Part shown: positions 40,363-52,870 of the stretch, piece by piece
How positions within the stretch are numbered: position 1 is the first letter of the stretch
Layout of the letters: each line of letters begins with the position of its first letter
NCBI GenBank assembly: GCA_033060915.1
Contig: CM065392.1
Coordinates: 12,732,001 to 12,796,000 of the forward strand
Direction of reading: 5' to 3'
Origin: Euryodendron excelsum
Taxonomy: Eukaryota; Streptophyta; Magnoliopsida; Ericales; Pentaphylacaceae
DNA length: 64,000 bases
Notes under the pieces: generated by a model
What the model saw: only the letters and a program-made list of their open reading frames with translations
Database searches by the model: none
Told to the model about the DNA's origin: nothing
Made by a program: the position numbers and the translations under genes

Positions 40363-42165
40363 AAAATCTTTCCTAAATCTTAAAACTCAACTTCCACATA
40401 TTTCTTAATTCAACCCTTTCCTAATTCTATTTCTTTCCAAATCTTAACTTTTCAAATCTAAGTTTTCAAATTTTTCTTAAACTCAACATTTTCTAATTCA
40501 AGATCTTCTAAAACTCCAAAACTTTCTAAATCTTAAACTTTCTAAATTTCAAATCTTTCTAAATCCAGAGCCTTCTAAATTCAAAACTTTTTGAAGTTAA
40601 ATCTTCCTAAACCTCTAACCTTTCTAAGTTCTAAACTTTCCTAAACTTCAAATCTTTCTAAATCTAAAACTTTCTAGACGCAAAACTTTCTTACTTTCAA
40701 AACTTTCCAATTTCAAAACACTCCAAATTCAAACTTTCCTATTTCGAAAACTTTCTAAATTTGAAATTTTCTTAAGTTAAAATTTTCCTAAATCAAAATT
40801 TTCCTAAAAGTGAAACCTGTCCTTTTTCAAAATTTTCCTAATTCAAACCTTTCCTAAGTTAAAGCTTTTCTAAGTTGAAACTTTCTTAATTCAAAATTTT
40901 CCTAAGTTGAAACTTTTCTAAACCAAAATTTTTCTAAAATGGCACTTTCCTATTTCGAACCTTCTTAAATCGAACATTTCCTAATTCGAACCCTTCCAAA
41001 ATCTAATCTTTCCTAATCTTCCAAGTCCAACATTCGAGTCAAATCTTTTCTAAAATCCTTCCAAGTCAAGTCAAATCTTTTCTAAGTCTCATCTTTCCTA
41101 CGTCTAGGTTTCCTAAAACCAAGCTTTCCAAAATCAAATCTCTTCAAATCTTCCAATCAAAGTTCAATCTCTCAATCTTCCAATCCAAGTTCCAATTTCA
41201 ACTCTTTTCTAAATCAATTCTTCTATTTTCAATCGGATTCTTGTCCGAACTACGACTGACTTGATTCCTCCAAAAGGATACGTAGGCAGCCCTCATGAGT
41301 GCGGTCTCCACATTTTTCAAATTTCAAATTCCACAACATTTTTTGAATTTCTATTTCCACAATCTTTTTCAAATCTCCAATTCCATGCCTATTTCAATTT
41401 TCCAATTCCAAGAATTTATTTTCAAATCTCTATTTCCAATCTCTATTTCAAATCTATCCTTTCAAACCTCTCTTCTAAAATCAAATCAAATTCTTGTTTT
41501 CAAATCTATTTCGAAATCAAGTCTCTTTTCTTGCATTTGCATATCATGCATCATGTTAGTTTATTTACAAAATTCTTTTATAAAGTGGATAGGATTGAAC
41601 ATTTGTTAGTTAAAGACTCTCATAGGTGAATCTAGGGTAGATTGACATGTAGGTACCGCAAGGGCGAGGTAGGGTGATGGCTTAGTGCGTCTTCCCTATA
41701 CGTAACCAACCTCTGAACTTAGGATCACTGATTTCGAAAGACCAAAAACGGAGTTATTTTCTAAAAAGGGCTAAATGTTTTCCAAAGGTTGCCAAACAAC
41801 TTGTTTTTCTTAAAAACCCTCTCTTGAGGAGATATTTTTATAACCATTTTTCAATACCCTAAGTATAGTCTTCAAATTATTCTTAGTTTTTAGGTGACCT
41901 AACTCCCCTTCATCAAGTTAGGTGGCGACTCCAAATCTTTTCCAAAAGCCCTTTATTTAAATCTATTTTCAATTCAAACCTAGTCACACTCATTCTTCTA
42001 GGAGAGTGAGTTTTAACGAGAGAGTACAACATTTTTTCCGCTTGTGTGAGTATTCCTCGAGTGCGAAAAATCTGGGCGCGACAGCGCCAAGCCAAAATTT
42101 GGAGTGGCGCTAGAAGGAAATTTTGCCTAGCGCCACTACAATAGGCGCCAAGTTGTTATTCTCTC

Positions 42166-42173
42166 TATAAATA
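42166..42173 (+). promoter_or_regulatory. TATA box of LTR B
   Basis: TATAAATA within CTCTCTATAAATATAGAGCC, followed by the conserved TCTTCTAGCGTGAAAGAGGT leader. Since LTR A inserted about 82 bases upstream, this TATA is now cut off from the original upstream U3 sequence of LTR B. Confidence 0.7.
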
Positions 42174-45100
42174 TAGAGCCTCTTCTAGCGTGAAAGAGGT
42201 CCGCATACTTAGTCTAAAAACCCTACTCTTTGATATACAGAGCTCGTACCCTCCCTAAACCCTAATTTTCTTTAAGTTTTCCAAACCCTAGCCCCCATAC
42301 ACAAACCCTAACTCTCATATACTCCCATACACTCATATACACTCACACACTAGCCTCCCAAGTCTCCATTGAAAACTTGAAGTGCTGCAACCCGAAGCTC
42401 TCAAAGATCAAGACAAGTTCCCGAAGATCAAGACGAAGACTGAAGCGAAGACCGAAGCAAAGCAAGATACAAGGTAGGCTCTCTATTTAAGTTTATGCAT
42501 CTTCCCCCTCTCTCTTCTCCCTCCGAACCCACTTGGGTTTTCTTCTATTTTAATCCCCCATCTTCTTCCCCCCCCCCCCCCTTTTCTTGCATGCTTGAAA
42601 CAAGGGACTTCCCGGTTCATGTGTAGGATTAGGCTATTGGAGGTCACCGTGTCGGGGGCTTTCTTTTAGTTTAACTGGAGACCACGTGGGTTCGGCCCCC
42701 TTGATTATGTGGTGAAGCCTTAATCTTGTATGTTCACGACCCCAACTTGCACTGTGCATATCATGATCTTGCATTCCTCCAAAATTCATTTGTAAACTTG
42801 TTTTCCAAAACTTACATCAAAATCTTCTTTTTCAAAACTTGTTTTCAAAATTACAATCCTAAGGTGATTCTAGCCTTTCCATGGTTAGGGTTGCTTTAGG
42901 AAAGTATTACATTTAAAGTGACCAATATGGTCCATATTTTCAAATCTTCGTTGTTTTCAAAACCTCTATCTTAAAGTGATTCTAACTTTCTTATGGTTAG
43001 AATCGCTTTAGGAAAGTGAGATATTTGATATACTTTCTAAAAACTCTCTTTTCAAATCTCTCTTTTTAAAAAATTTCTTTTTCTAATACACTTTCTAAAA
43101 ATTCTCTTCAATCTCCTTTTTAAAATTCCTTTCTAAAGTTGTTTTCTAAAACTTCTCTTCACAAAACTCACCTTCCTAAAAACTCCTTTGCAAAACGCTC
43201 TCTTCAAAACTCCTTTCTCAAAATGCTCTCTTTGAAATTCACTTTCTAAAAACGCTCTCTTGGTCTCCTTCCTAGAAAAGTCTTTCTAAAAATCCATTTC
43301 CAAAAACTTTCTTTTCGAAATTGGCTTTCCAAAAACTCCTTTTAAGATCTCCTTCAAAAACCTCTGTTTCCAAAAACTCTCTCAAAGTTTTACTTTCCAA
43401 AATCCCTTTTGAAAAACTTTCTTTTCAAAATTCACTTTCTAAAAACTCTTTCTAAAATTTTCCTTACAAAAATCTTCTTTCTTTAAAGCTTACTTTCCAA
43501 AATCTCTTTTCTTAGAGTCCAAGTTAAGCCCTAGAACCAACGATTAGGAAATCCTAACTTCTTTTCTTAAAACATGATTTTCAATCTTACCTTAAAACCT
43601 AGGTTTCCAAGATCTCCCCTTTTATATAAAAAATCATAAGTTTTCAAAAACCTCTTTTCTACGTCAAAACTATAGTGTTCCAAATCTAGGGTTTCTAAAA
43701 CTTCACCTACCAAATCCATGCCAAATCCAATCTTCCCTTTAGGAAACCAAATCCAATCTTCCATTTAGGAAACTAGATCCTATTTTCTGTTTTTGGAAAC
43801 AAAATCAAAACACATCTTTTAGAAACAAAATCCAATCCCTTGTTTTAGGAAATAGGAATTTCAATTCTTCTAACTCCAAAACTTTTCTAATTCAAATCCT
43901 TTCTAATCTCATACCTTCCTAAACCATACGTTTCCCAAAATCTAAACTTTTAAATCTTTCTTTAAATTTTAAGCTTCCAAATCTTTCTTAATTCCATACC
44001 TTTCCAAATTTTGACTTTCCAAATCTAAGTTTTCAAATCTTTTTTAAACTCAAACCTTTCCTAATTTTAAGAATTTCTAAAACTCAAACTTTGAATCATT
44101 CTAAAATTCTAAACTTTCCTAAACTTCAAATTTTTCCAAATCTAAAACTTTCTAAATTTAAAACTTTTTTACTTTCAAAACTTTCCTATTTCAAAACATT
44201 CTAAATTCAAAACTTTCCAGTTCTAATACTTTCTTAAAATGAAACATTTCCTATTTCAAAACCTTTCTTATGTCAAAACCTTTCCTATTTCAAAACTTTC
44301 CTAAATCGAAACTTTTCTAAACTAAAACTCTCCTAAAACGGAACTTTCTTAAGATGAAACTTTCCTAATTCGAATCTTTCCTAAATTCCAACTTCCTTAA
44401 TCTTTCAACTCTAACATTCGAGTCAAATATTTCTTAATCTCAAGTCCTTCCTAAATCCTATCTTTCATAAGTCTAGGTTTCCCAAATCTCAATCTTTTCA
44501 AAACAAATCCAAATCTTTCTTCTAAGTTCTATCTTTCCAAATCAATGTCCAATCTTTTCAATTTCAAATTTTAAATTCCAATATTCTATTCTAAGTTCCC
44601 ATCAAACCCTTTTTCAAATCAAATCTTTTTCAAATCAAACCTTCTAATTTCTATCGGACTCTTGTCTGAGCTACGACTGATCTGATTCCTCCAAAGGGAT
44701 ACATAGACAACCCTCACGGGTGCGGTCACAACTTTTTTTCAACTTCCAATTCCATGATCTATTTCAAGCTTCCAATTCCAAATTTCTATTTTCAAATCTC
44801 TATTTTCAATTTCTAAAACTTTCCAATTTCAAATCTATCTTTTCAAATCTATTTCCAAATCTATTTTCAAACTCTCTCTCTTGCAATTGCATATCATGCA
44901 TCATTCTTTTCAAACTTATTTTCTAAAGTGGATAGAATTGGACATTTGTTAATCATAGGCTTTATTAGGTGATTCTGGGGTGAATAGACATGTAGGTACC
45001 GCAAGGGCAAGGTAGGGTGATGGCTTAATGCGTCTTCCCTGCATGTAACCAACCTTCGAACCTAGGATCACTGTTTTCAAAGATCAAAATGGAGTTTGTT

Positions 45101-45411
45101 TTCAAAAAAGGGCTTAAATATTTTTCAAAGGTTGTCAAACAACTTGTTTTCTTAAAAACCCTCTCTTGAGAAAGCATTTTCAAAATTGTTTTTAAAAACC
45201 CTAAGTGTGATCTTTGGATTGTGCTTAGTTTTTAGATGACCTAACTCACCTTAATCAAGTTAGGTGGCAACTCCAATTTTTTTCCAAAAGTCCTTTATTC
45301 AAATCAATTTTCTATTCAAACCTAGTGAGTACAGTATTTGTATACGAGAGAGTACAGTATTTTTCCTGCTTGTGTGTGTATTCCTCGAGTGCAAAAAATC
45401 TAGGCGCGATA

Positions 45412-45731
45412 GTGAGTATTTATGCAAATGGGTCGACTCTTTTTCTGCCAATAATACTTTTTGAGCTTTTTGTTAAAATGGGTCGACTCTTGAAACTTTT
45501 AGGGGTCGACTCTTTTCAACAGAAGTTGTCAGAAGCCATTTCCAAAAACCAGGGGTGAACTCTCTGAAGTCAGGGGTCAACTCATTTTCTTATAAATTGC
45601 AGAAATAACTTAAATGACATATAATGAATCATATAAGCATGCAATCAAGTTCCAATGATTCAAATACACAAATAAACATATATAACATGACAATCAATCA
45701 AGTTAATTGATTGCTCATTCCCAGTTCTTTT
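45412..45731 (-). other. Non-coding spacer of the copia element after pol
   Basis: Between the RNase H stop and LTR B. It contains three GTCGAC copies (within GGGTCGACTC) and diverged relatives such as GGGTGAACTC and GGGTCAACTC, the same palindrome type as in the family's LTRs. No coding sequence seen. Confidence 0.6.
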
Positions 45732-46200
45732 CTAATTATGCAAAATATATCCTCACTCAATGATTTTTGTGAAGATATTAGCTAATTGATGTTCAGTACT
45801 CACAAAATCAAGTTTAATATCAACTTTTTGTGCATGATCACTAATTAAATGATGTCCAGTTTCAATGTGTTTTGTGTAAGAGTGTTGAATAAGGTTGTTG
45901 GTCAAATTTATAGCACTTATATTATTACATCTAATAGGAATGTGATCAAAAGTGAGTCAAAAGTTCTCCACTTGGTGTTTGATCCAAAGGACTTGAACAC
46001 AATAGTTTCTAGCTGCTATATACTTAACCTCTGCTATAGAGAATGCAACTAAGTTTTGCTTCTTGCTAAACCATGATAGAAGCATATTACCAAGAGCCAT
46101 TAGTGCTCTTTCTATCCACTTTGCTACTAGCATAGTCAATATTTGAACAATCTATATGGTTAAATGATGTGCTTCTAGGGTACCATAATCCTAGGTTGAA
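45732..46200 (-). pseudogene. Copia RNase H segment
   Basis: Contains SWFSKKQNLVAFSIAEVKYIAA-type text (first 16 residues clear), then IETGHHLISDHAQKVDI and a final TEHQLADIF-like block. The family pattern AE-x-EYIAA has become AEVKYIAA, so the acidic residue is lost. It ends at TAG 45732-45734. Confidence 0.75.
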
Positions 46201-46249
46201 GTATTCATAGGAGTGCACAATGACTTTACATCTTCTATTCCAAACTTCT

Positions 46250-46880
46250 TGAGTAGATCTTTGATGTACTTAACTTGGATAATGAAGATTTTTTTCTTTT
46301 AATTGTTTAATTTGAAGTCCAAGGAAGTAGTTGAGTTCTCCCATCATGCTCATTTCAATCTCACCCTGAATACACTTAGCAAATTTTTTGCAAAACTTTT
46401 CATTAATAGAGCCAAATATGACGTTATCAATATAGATTTGCAAAATAAGCATGTCATGATCTCTAATCTTGATAAAAAGTGTTGTATCAACTTTTGCTCT
46501 TGTAAAACCATTTGCAATTAAAAATTTGTTCAACCTTTTATACCATGCCCTTAAGGTTTGTTTCAAACCATAAAGTGCTTTTGTAACTTTGAAAACATGA
46601 TTTGAAAACGTTGGATTTTCAAAACAGGAGGTTGTTCCACATAAACCTCTTCAGAAATAAATTCATTCAAAAATGCACTTTTCACATCCATTTGATAAAG
46701 CTTGAAATTTTTTAAACATGAAAATGCAAATAACATTCTAATGGCCTCTAATCTAGCTACAGGTGCATAGGTCTCATCAAAATCAATTCCTTCCTCTTAA
46801 CTATAGCCTTGAGCTACTAGTCTTGCCTTGTTTCTCATAGTTCCAGATTCATCCATTTTGTTTCTAGAAGTCTATTTGGT
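46250..46880 (-). pseudogene. Copia reverse transcriptase segment
   Basis: Readable blocks are [32 protein letters not shown] (first catalytic Asp retained) and LQIYIDNVIFGS. In the last block the usual YVDD box is YIDN, so the second catalytic aspartate is changed. A further GELNYFLGLQIKQ block follows. Several stops interrupt the frame. Confidence 0.8.
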
Positions 46881-46999
46881 TCCAATAACTAAATGATCTT
46901 TAGGTCTAGATACAAGGTTCCAAACCTCATTTCTTTTAAATTGGTTCAACTCTTCTTGTATTGCCAAAATCCAATACTCATCATGTCTAGCTTCTTGAA

Positions 47000-47673
47000 A
47001 TATTTTGGTTTCAATATGAGATAAAAATGAAAGATGAATACAAATATTTCCAAGAGATGATCTTGTTCTTACCTTTTATGACGGATCACTTAATATTTGA
47101 TCTCTTGGATGGTAGTGAACAAATTTTCACTCCATTGGTAGCCTTTGATCCTCATCTTGTTAATTTGAAGGAATGCCTTGTTCATTCTTCTTCTTTTGTG
47201 AGGCTTTACTTGAGTATTGATTGATGGTTAGATTGTCTATGTTTTACTCCACATCATCACTCACAACATTTCTAGGTAAATAATTTAATTCATCAAAGGT
47301 AACATGAACATATTCCTCAATAATCAATGTTCTTTTATTGAAAACTCTATAGGCCTAGCTATGTGTACAATAGCCAAGAAAAATACATTCATCAGATTTT
47401 GCATCAAACTTTCCAATGTGATCTTTGTTATTGTTCAAAACAAAACACTTGCATCCAAAAGCTCTAAAGTATGAAACATTGGTTTTTTCCATTTCCAAAG
47501 CTCATTTGGGTTTTTATTCAAAAACTTTCTAAACAAAACTTTATTTAAAACCATAGCAAGCTGTGTTAATAACTTTTGCCTAAAAATACTTTGGCAAATT
47601 GTTTTCACAAAGTAGGGTTCTCCCCATTTCTTCCAAAATTTTATTTTTCCTCTTAACAACCCCATTTTGTTGA
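47000..47673 (-). pseudogene. Copia integrase, C-terminal part
   Basis: It starts with PQQNGVVKRKNKILEEMG, which continues the TPRT end on the other side of LTR C. The family has E in VVER, and here it is K, so the catalytic glutamate is lost. Later blocks (KTPNELWKWKKP-like, FGCK-like) match copia integrases with frameshifts or stops. Confidence 0.75.
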
Positions 47674-47678
47674 GGTGT

Positions 47679-50600
47679 TATCACGCCCAGATTTTTCGTA
47701 CTCGAGAAATATGTGAAAAACATACGGTACTCTCTTGTTAGAAATCATCCTCCTAAAAAGACGAGTGTAACTAGATTTGAATTAAAAATTGACTTGATTA
47801 AGTGCTTTTGAAAAAATGTTTGGAGTCGCCACCTAACTTTGTTAAGGTGAGTTAGGTCACCTAAAACTAAGTAAAATCTGAAGACATAAAGTTTAGGTTC
47901 TTGAAAAACTTCCTTGAGAGTGGGTTTTTCAAGAAAATAGGTTGTTTGGCAATCTTTAGAAAGATTTAAGCCCTGTTTTGAAAATAATTCTGTTTTGGTC
48001 TTTCAAAAAGAATGATTCTAGGTTCGGAGGTTGGTTACGTATAGGGAAGATGCACTAGGCTATCACCCTATCTCGCCCTTGCGGTATTTACATGTTTTAT
48101 CACCCTAGTTTTACTCATTTAGAATATTAGGTTACTTACTGTTTAATTATATCCACTTTGAAAAGAATTTTGGAAAGAGGTTTGAGCCATCACTTTAGAG
48201 ATGATATGATGCGTGATATGCAAGTGCATGAAAAGAATTTGGAAAGAGATTTTGGAAAAGAAAATTAAAATTTTGAAAAAGGTTATGCCCGCATCCATGA
48301 GAGTTACCTACGTATCCCTTTGTTAGGAATCAGGTCAGTCGTAGTTCAGACTTAGAGTCCGATTGAAAATAAACACTTTGGGGTTTTATTTGACTTGAAA
48401 AGACACTTTGGGGCCTTTGGAAAGGTTAACTTGAAAAAGGTTTGAGTTGAACTTTGATTGGAAGATTGAAAATTAAACTTTGATTTGAAATTGACTTTGA
48501 TTTGAAATCAAACTTTGAAGTATCACTTGGACTTATTTTAGGAAGTTTGAATTAAACTTTAAAATCATGTTGCCTTGAGTTGGAGTTTGAGAACCATCTT
48601 GATTTAGATTTAAGATTTAGAAAAGAGTTGAAGTTTTCTAACTTAGGGTTAGGGTTCAACTAGGGCTTAGGCATCTTAGGGTTTAGATAACCTAGGGTTT
48701 AAACATGCACTTGAAAAGTTTGATTTTAGGAAAGTTTTGAATTAGGAAAGTTTCGATTTAGGAAAGCTTCTATTTTAGGAAAGATTTGATTTTGGAAAGA
48801 TTTGATTTAGAAAAAGTTTGAATTAAGAAAAGTTTGATTTAAGAAATTTGGAAAGTTGGGATTTGGAAAGATTTGATGTAAAAAGAATTGAATTTAGAAA
48901 ATTAAGTTTGAAAAGGTTTGACCTAGGTTTGAGGTAACTTGGGATTTAAGCAATCTTAGGACCTACGGTTTATACAATGCATTTGAATTAAAAAGATTGG
49001 ATTTCCATTGAAAAAGAAAAGTTTCATTTTTGAAAAGTTTTGAAATTAGGAAATATTTGAATTAATGAAATTGGAACGCTTTAGTTTTGGAAATTTATCA
49101 TTTTATATGACTTTTGAATTAGGAAATCTATGATTTCATATAGAAAATGATTTTGGAAATCTATAATTTGATGCAAATAGAAAATCATGATTTTATGTGA
49201 AAAACCTAGGGTTTCCTAAATTAGAATATTTGATTTTATTTCTAAAAATAGATGATTCAATTTTAAAACTAGAAGATTTGATTTTATTTCTAAAGTGGAA
49301 GCATGGATTTTGATTTGAAAAAAGGAATGGTTTAGTTTTTAGAAAACTCATGATTTCATGCAATGCATTATTTAAGAAAAACTATGATTTTGTTTGAAAA
49401 TAACTCAAGTGAGTTATGTTTGGAAACATGATATGAATTTCGAAAATACTTTGATACAAAAAATGTCATGAATGCAAGGGTATTGGCAAGGTCAAATCTA
49501 GGGTTTCCTAAAAGGCTTGATTCCTAAGATTTTGACTTGGACTTTAAGACAACACCAATTTGAGAGAGATTTGAAAAACAAAGTTTTGAAAAGCATACTT
49601 AGGGCGTGAAACCCTAATTTGAACTTTGAAAAGTCTCTTTAAATATTACACTTTTCTAAAGTAATCCTAACCATGGAATGGTTAGAATTACCTTAGAGTT
49701 GTGATTTCTTGAAAAACAATTTATGTTTTGAATCCAAATTTGGACCTTGATGGTCTTATTGAATATAACACTTTCTTAAAACAACCCTAACCATGAATTT
49801 GTTAGAATCATTTTAGGGTTGTGATTTTGAAAACAACTTTGAAAGAAAAGGTTTTGAATGCAAGTTTTGAAAGTAACCTTTAATGCAAGTTTGAAAACAT
49901 ATTTGAATGCATGATTATGATAGCAACAATGCATTAGGTACATGAACATACAATGTTTGGCTTTACCACATAACCAAAGGAGCCGGACCCACACTGTCTT
50001 AGGTTGAACTCAAAGAAAATCCCCGACCCTATTTCCTCCAAGGCTTTCCTAGGTATGATTCGGAAGGTCCCTTGTTTCAAGCATGCAAGAAGAGGGGGTA
50101 GAAGATAAAGGTTAAAATAGAAGAAAACTCAAGTGGGATAGGAGGGAGAAGAGAAAGTGGAGATTGCATAATTTAACCAAAAACCTTACCTTGTTCTTTT
50201 TGCTTTGATGTTTTGATGGCGGACTTTACTCAGACTTGCCTTCTTCTTTGCTTTACTTCTTCAATGGATCCTTTGAACTTGCACTTGATAAATACTTTGA
50301 GAGCTTTAATAGGGAAGCAGTTGATCTTCAAAGAATGTTTGGAGGCTAAGGCTTGAATGTATGGATTGTATGGAGGCTAGGGTTTGAAGGAGGCTTAAGA
50401 GGATTAGGGTTTTTTTGGGCAACTTGAAGTCTGTTTTTAGAAAGGCAGAGTTTCTCGAGCAATTTTTTGGATCTAAAATGCGCAGGGGGTGGGCTGGCCA
50501 AATTTTGGCTTGGCACCACTACTCTTAGAAAAGTTTTTAAGGTGGAAAGAAATAGATCTTTGACTCTTGGGACGCAAGGTAGAAGATTTGGGCACCTGTC

Positions 50601-52090
50601 TTAGTGATTACCATACAATTTTTGGTCTGGCTTCAATAGGAGTGACTCCAAAAAGTTCAGGAATGATCCAAAAGGTTTTGAGTAGCCAGACTCGGCCGAG
50701 AATGGACGAGAATCCTTAAAAGAGTACCTTGGAGGTAACTGGCATGATGATCAGAGTCAAAATAGTTGAAAAATGTGATCGGCCCCCCAGGGGGCAAAAC
50801 GGTCATTTGATTCAGGGGGAGCACCGAGATCAACCCGGAGTGGTCCGTGATAAGGCTTGAAAGTTGGAAACACTATTGAGAGTGTTTCGGGGGTTTTCGG
50901 TTTGATACCTAGAACTAGTGTGGTTGGAAAAGGCAATCGGCCTGCTAAGGGCCAAACGGTTATTTTGCACTGAGTTTACTGGAACAGACTCAAAATCATC
51001 CAAAAAGATACTGAAAGATTAAGAATACTATTAGAAGCATTCTTAAAAGGTAACCAATTTGATACCCAAAATCAGTGTGGTTACTAGAGGTGATTGGGGG
51101 CCTAAGGACAAAATGGTCATTTTGACCAGATGCTCTCGGAATCGATCCAGAAGCCACTGGAAGGAACTAGTACATGCTAGATTATCTTTGGGACAATCTT
51201 GGAAGGGTGATATTACCACTTTGAGGTCTTAGGTACTTTCTCGAGAAGCACGTCCATCGTGTCCGCCAGGGGCATTTTGGTTATTTTTCACCAAAATGGG
51301 CTAGTAGGCACTAGTGTTGACCAGGGTTTTAAGTATTTCTGCCACTCTGATGGTGTGTGACGAGTTTGTTATCCGGTCCTCCAATAAATGTGTCACGGCT
51401 AAGAGGTGTGCTCGGCCCTATGATATAAGGGTTTGTTAGCATTCCCGATGTTGACCTGTTTGCAAGTGTTTTCGTTACTTTGACGGTTGCTATGTTTGTG
51501 AGTGATTCTGTCACTCCGATAGTGTACATTCATTTCAAAGATTGCCTAATCTCGAGAAGCTGCTGGACAGACTTATTGCCCCGGGGCCTTAGATACTTTC
51601 CTGATCGACGTGCAGAATAATAAATATTCTACATTAGCTGGCTAGCAAGCGCTAGAAGTGAACCGCTCTACCATCTCAGGGATAGGTTCTGTCCTAGTTA
51701 ACGGGTGTGAAGGGACTTATTATTTTGAGGGGTTTTGTGTTTTCTTGGTAAACGTGACGTGCTAGATGGACTTACCGTTTGGGGAATTAACTTTCTTGAA
51801 AGACATATTGGATTAAGTTTAACTAGTTTGGACTAAAATTTGAACTGAAATTAAGGTTAAAGTACAGACTTACCATCTTTAAGAAGACGTGCCAATTGGA
51901 ATTAGATCGAGTAATGCCCTAAGGGCATTTTGGTCATTTTGCCTCTATTAGGCTTAGTAAGCCTGTGAAGCGGTTGATTAACTAAATTGAGTCTAGAAAG
52001 CTGGTTTGGGCTTAAATGTATTTGGATCAGTTTGAATGTGATTTCGGTCAAGCCGAAAATAGTCAAATTTGCAAAAATAGGGTGTTTACA
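47679..52090 (-). mobile_element. LTR C: Ogre/Tat-like solo LTR in integrase
   Basis: On the plus strand it runs from TATCACGCCCAGATTTTTCG (the original TG and CG eroded) to GGGTGTTTACA. The target duplication GGTGT is perfect (47674-47678 and 52091-52095). It is 4,412 bases with no internal region. It resembles LTR E more than A, B and D. Its GC palindromes are mostly decayed (GGCTTGGCACCACT near 50506), suggesting an older insertion. Confidence 0.87.
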
Positions 52091-52095
52091 GGTGT

Positions 52096-52870
52096 CCTTG
52101 GTGTTGAAAAGTTATGTTCCAAACTATTTTCATCACAATACTTCTGAAAAAGATTACAACCAAACCCACCACCATGATCAGTACTAATTGCTGTGATTTT
52201 TAAAACATTTCTTATTTTGAACCTTTTTGTAAAACTTTGTAAAGAAACCAATTGTTTTATCCTTGTGAACAAGAAAGAATGTCCAAGTGAATCTTGAGTA
52301 ATCATCAACAATGACTAGAGCATATTGCTTACCACCCAAACTAAGAATTCCAGTAGGTCCAAATAAATCGTGTGCAACAGTTGAAGTGGCCTAGATGTAG
52401 AAATCATATTTTTAGATTTAAAAGAAACCCTTGTTTGCTTCTTTATTTGACATGCATCACACACCTTGTCTTTCTCAAATTTAAGCTTAAGAAGTCCAGT
52501 TACCAAATTATTTTTAAAAATGTTTGAAATAATACTCATGTTTGTATGACCAAGCCTTCTATGCCACAACCAACTATCTTCACTATTCACAGCAGCAAGA
52601 CATTTTATTTTCTAAGAAGATAAATCATTTAAATAAAAAATATAAATATTACCTTGTTTATGACCGTTAATATGGTCTTGTTATCATTGATGTTTATTAC
52701 ATTGCATTTTGAAGATTCAAAAATAATTTTAAAATGTTTGTCACACAATTGGCTAATACTTAAAAAATTATGCTTAAAACCTTTAACAAGAAATACATTC
52801 TCAATAGAGGTTGAAGAATATTTACCTATACTACTTATACTAATGATTTTTGTCTTTGTTATTATCTCCA
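52096..52870 (-). pseudogene. Copia GAG-pre-integrase and integrase N-part
   Basis: The zinc-binding HHCC domain is visible as WLWHRRLGHTN and CDACQIKKQTR. Integrase core pieces follow: a first-Asp-like DDYSRFTW region in a shifted frame, then ISTDHGGGF and a YCDENSLEHNFSTPRTP block that reaches the LTR C junction. Upstream is the linker GFKHNFLSISQLCD, also typical of copia elements. Confidence 0.8.

Larger units (their letters stand above)
37850..41240 (+). repeat. G-poor degenerate repeat tract in LTR A
   Basis: Apart from the inserted solo LTR, this consists of hundreds of degenerate steps such as CTTTCCTAAA, TTTCAAAACT and TCTAAATC. G is strongly depleted on this strand. The same pattern fills 42780-44660 in LTR B, and, on the opposite strand as GGAAAG/GAAAGTTT, 48400-49800 (C), 53760-55700 (D) and 62740-63990 (E). 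Confidence 0.8.
35084..42083 (+). mobile_element. LTR A: Ogre/Tat-like solo LTR nested in LTR B
   Basis: It starts TGTAAGCACCCCC and ends CTGGGCGCGACA. The flanks GCGCT (35079-35083) and GCGCC (42084-42088) form a 5-bp duplication with one transition. It contains the solo copia LTR at 38762-40362, and without it is about 5.4 kb. It has the same parts in the same order as LTRs B and D: a variable tandem-repeat zone, GC-rich palindromes, a TATA box, a telo-box cluster, a long G-poor repeat tract, and the closing AGGTGGCGACTCC and GGCGCGACA blocks. Confidence 0.88.
33608..45411 (+). mobile_element. LTR B: long Ogre/Tat-like solo LTR (interrupted)
   Basis: It starts TGTAAGCATCCC and ends GGCGCGATA (original CA changed to TA). 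The flanking duplication GTGAG is perfect (33603-33607 and 45412-45416). The stretch 35084-42083 inside it is a later insertion (LTR A). Without that, LTR B is about 4.8 kb. No internal region, gag or pol is present, so it is a solo LTR left by LTR-LTR recombination. Assignment to the Ty3/gypsy Ogre/Tat group rests on great LTR length and on blocks I associate with that group (AGGTGGCGACTCC, TACGTAGGCAGCCCTCA-like text). No gypsy protein is present to prove it. Confidence 0.85.
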
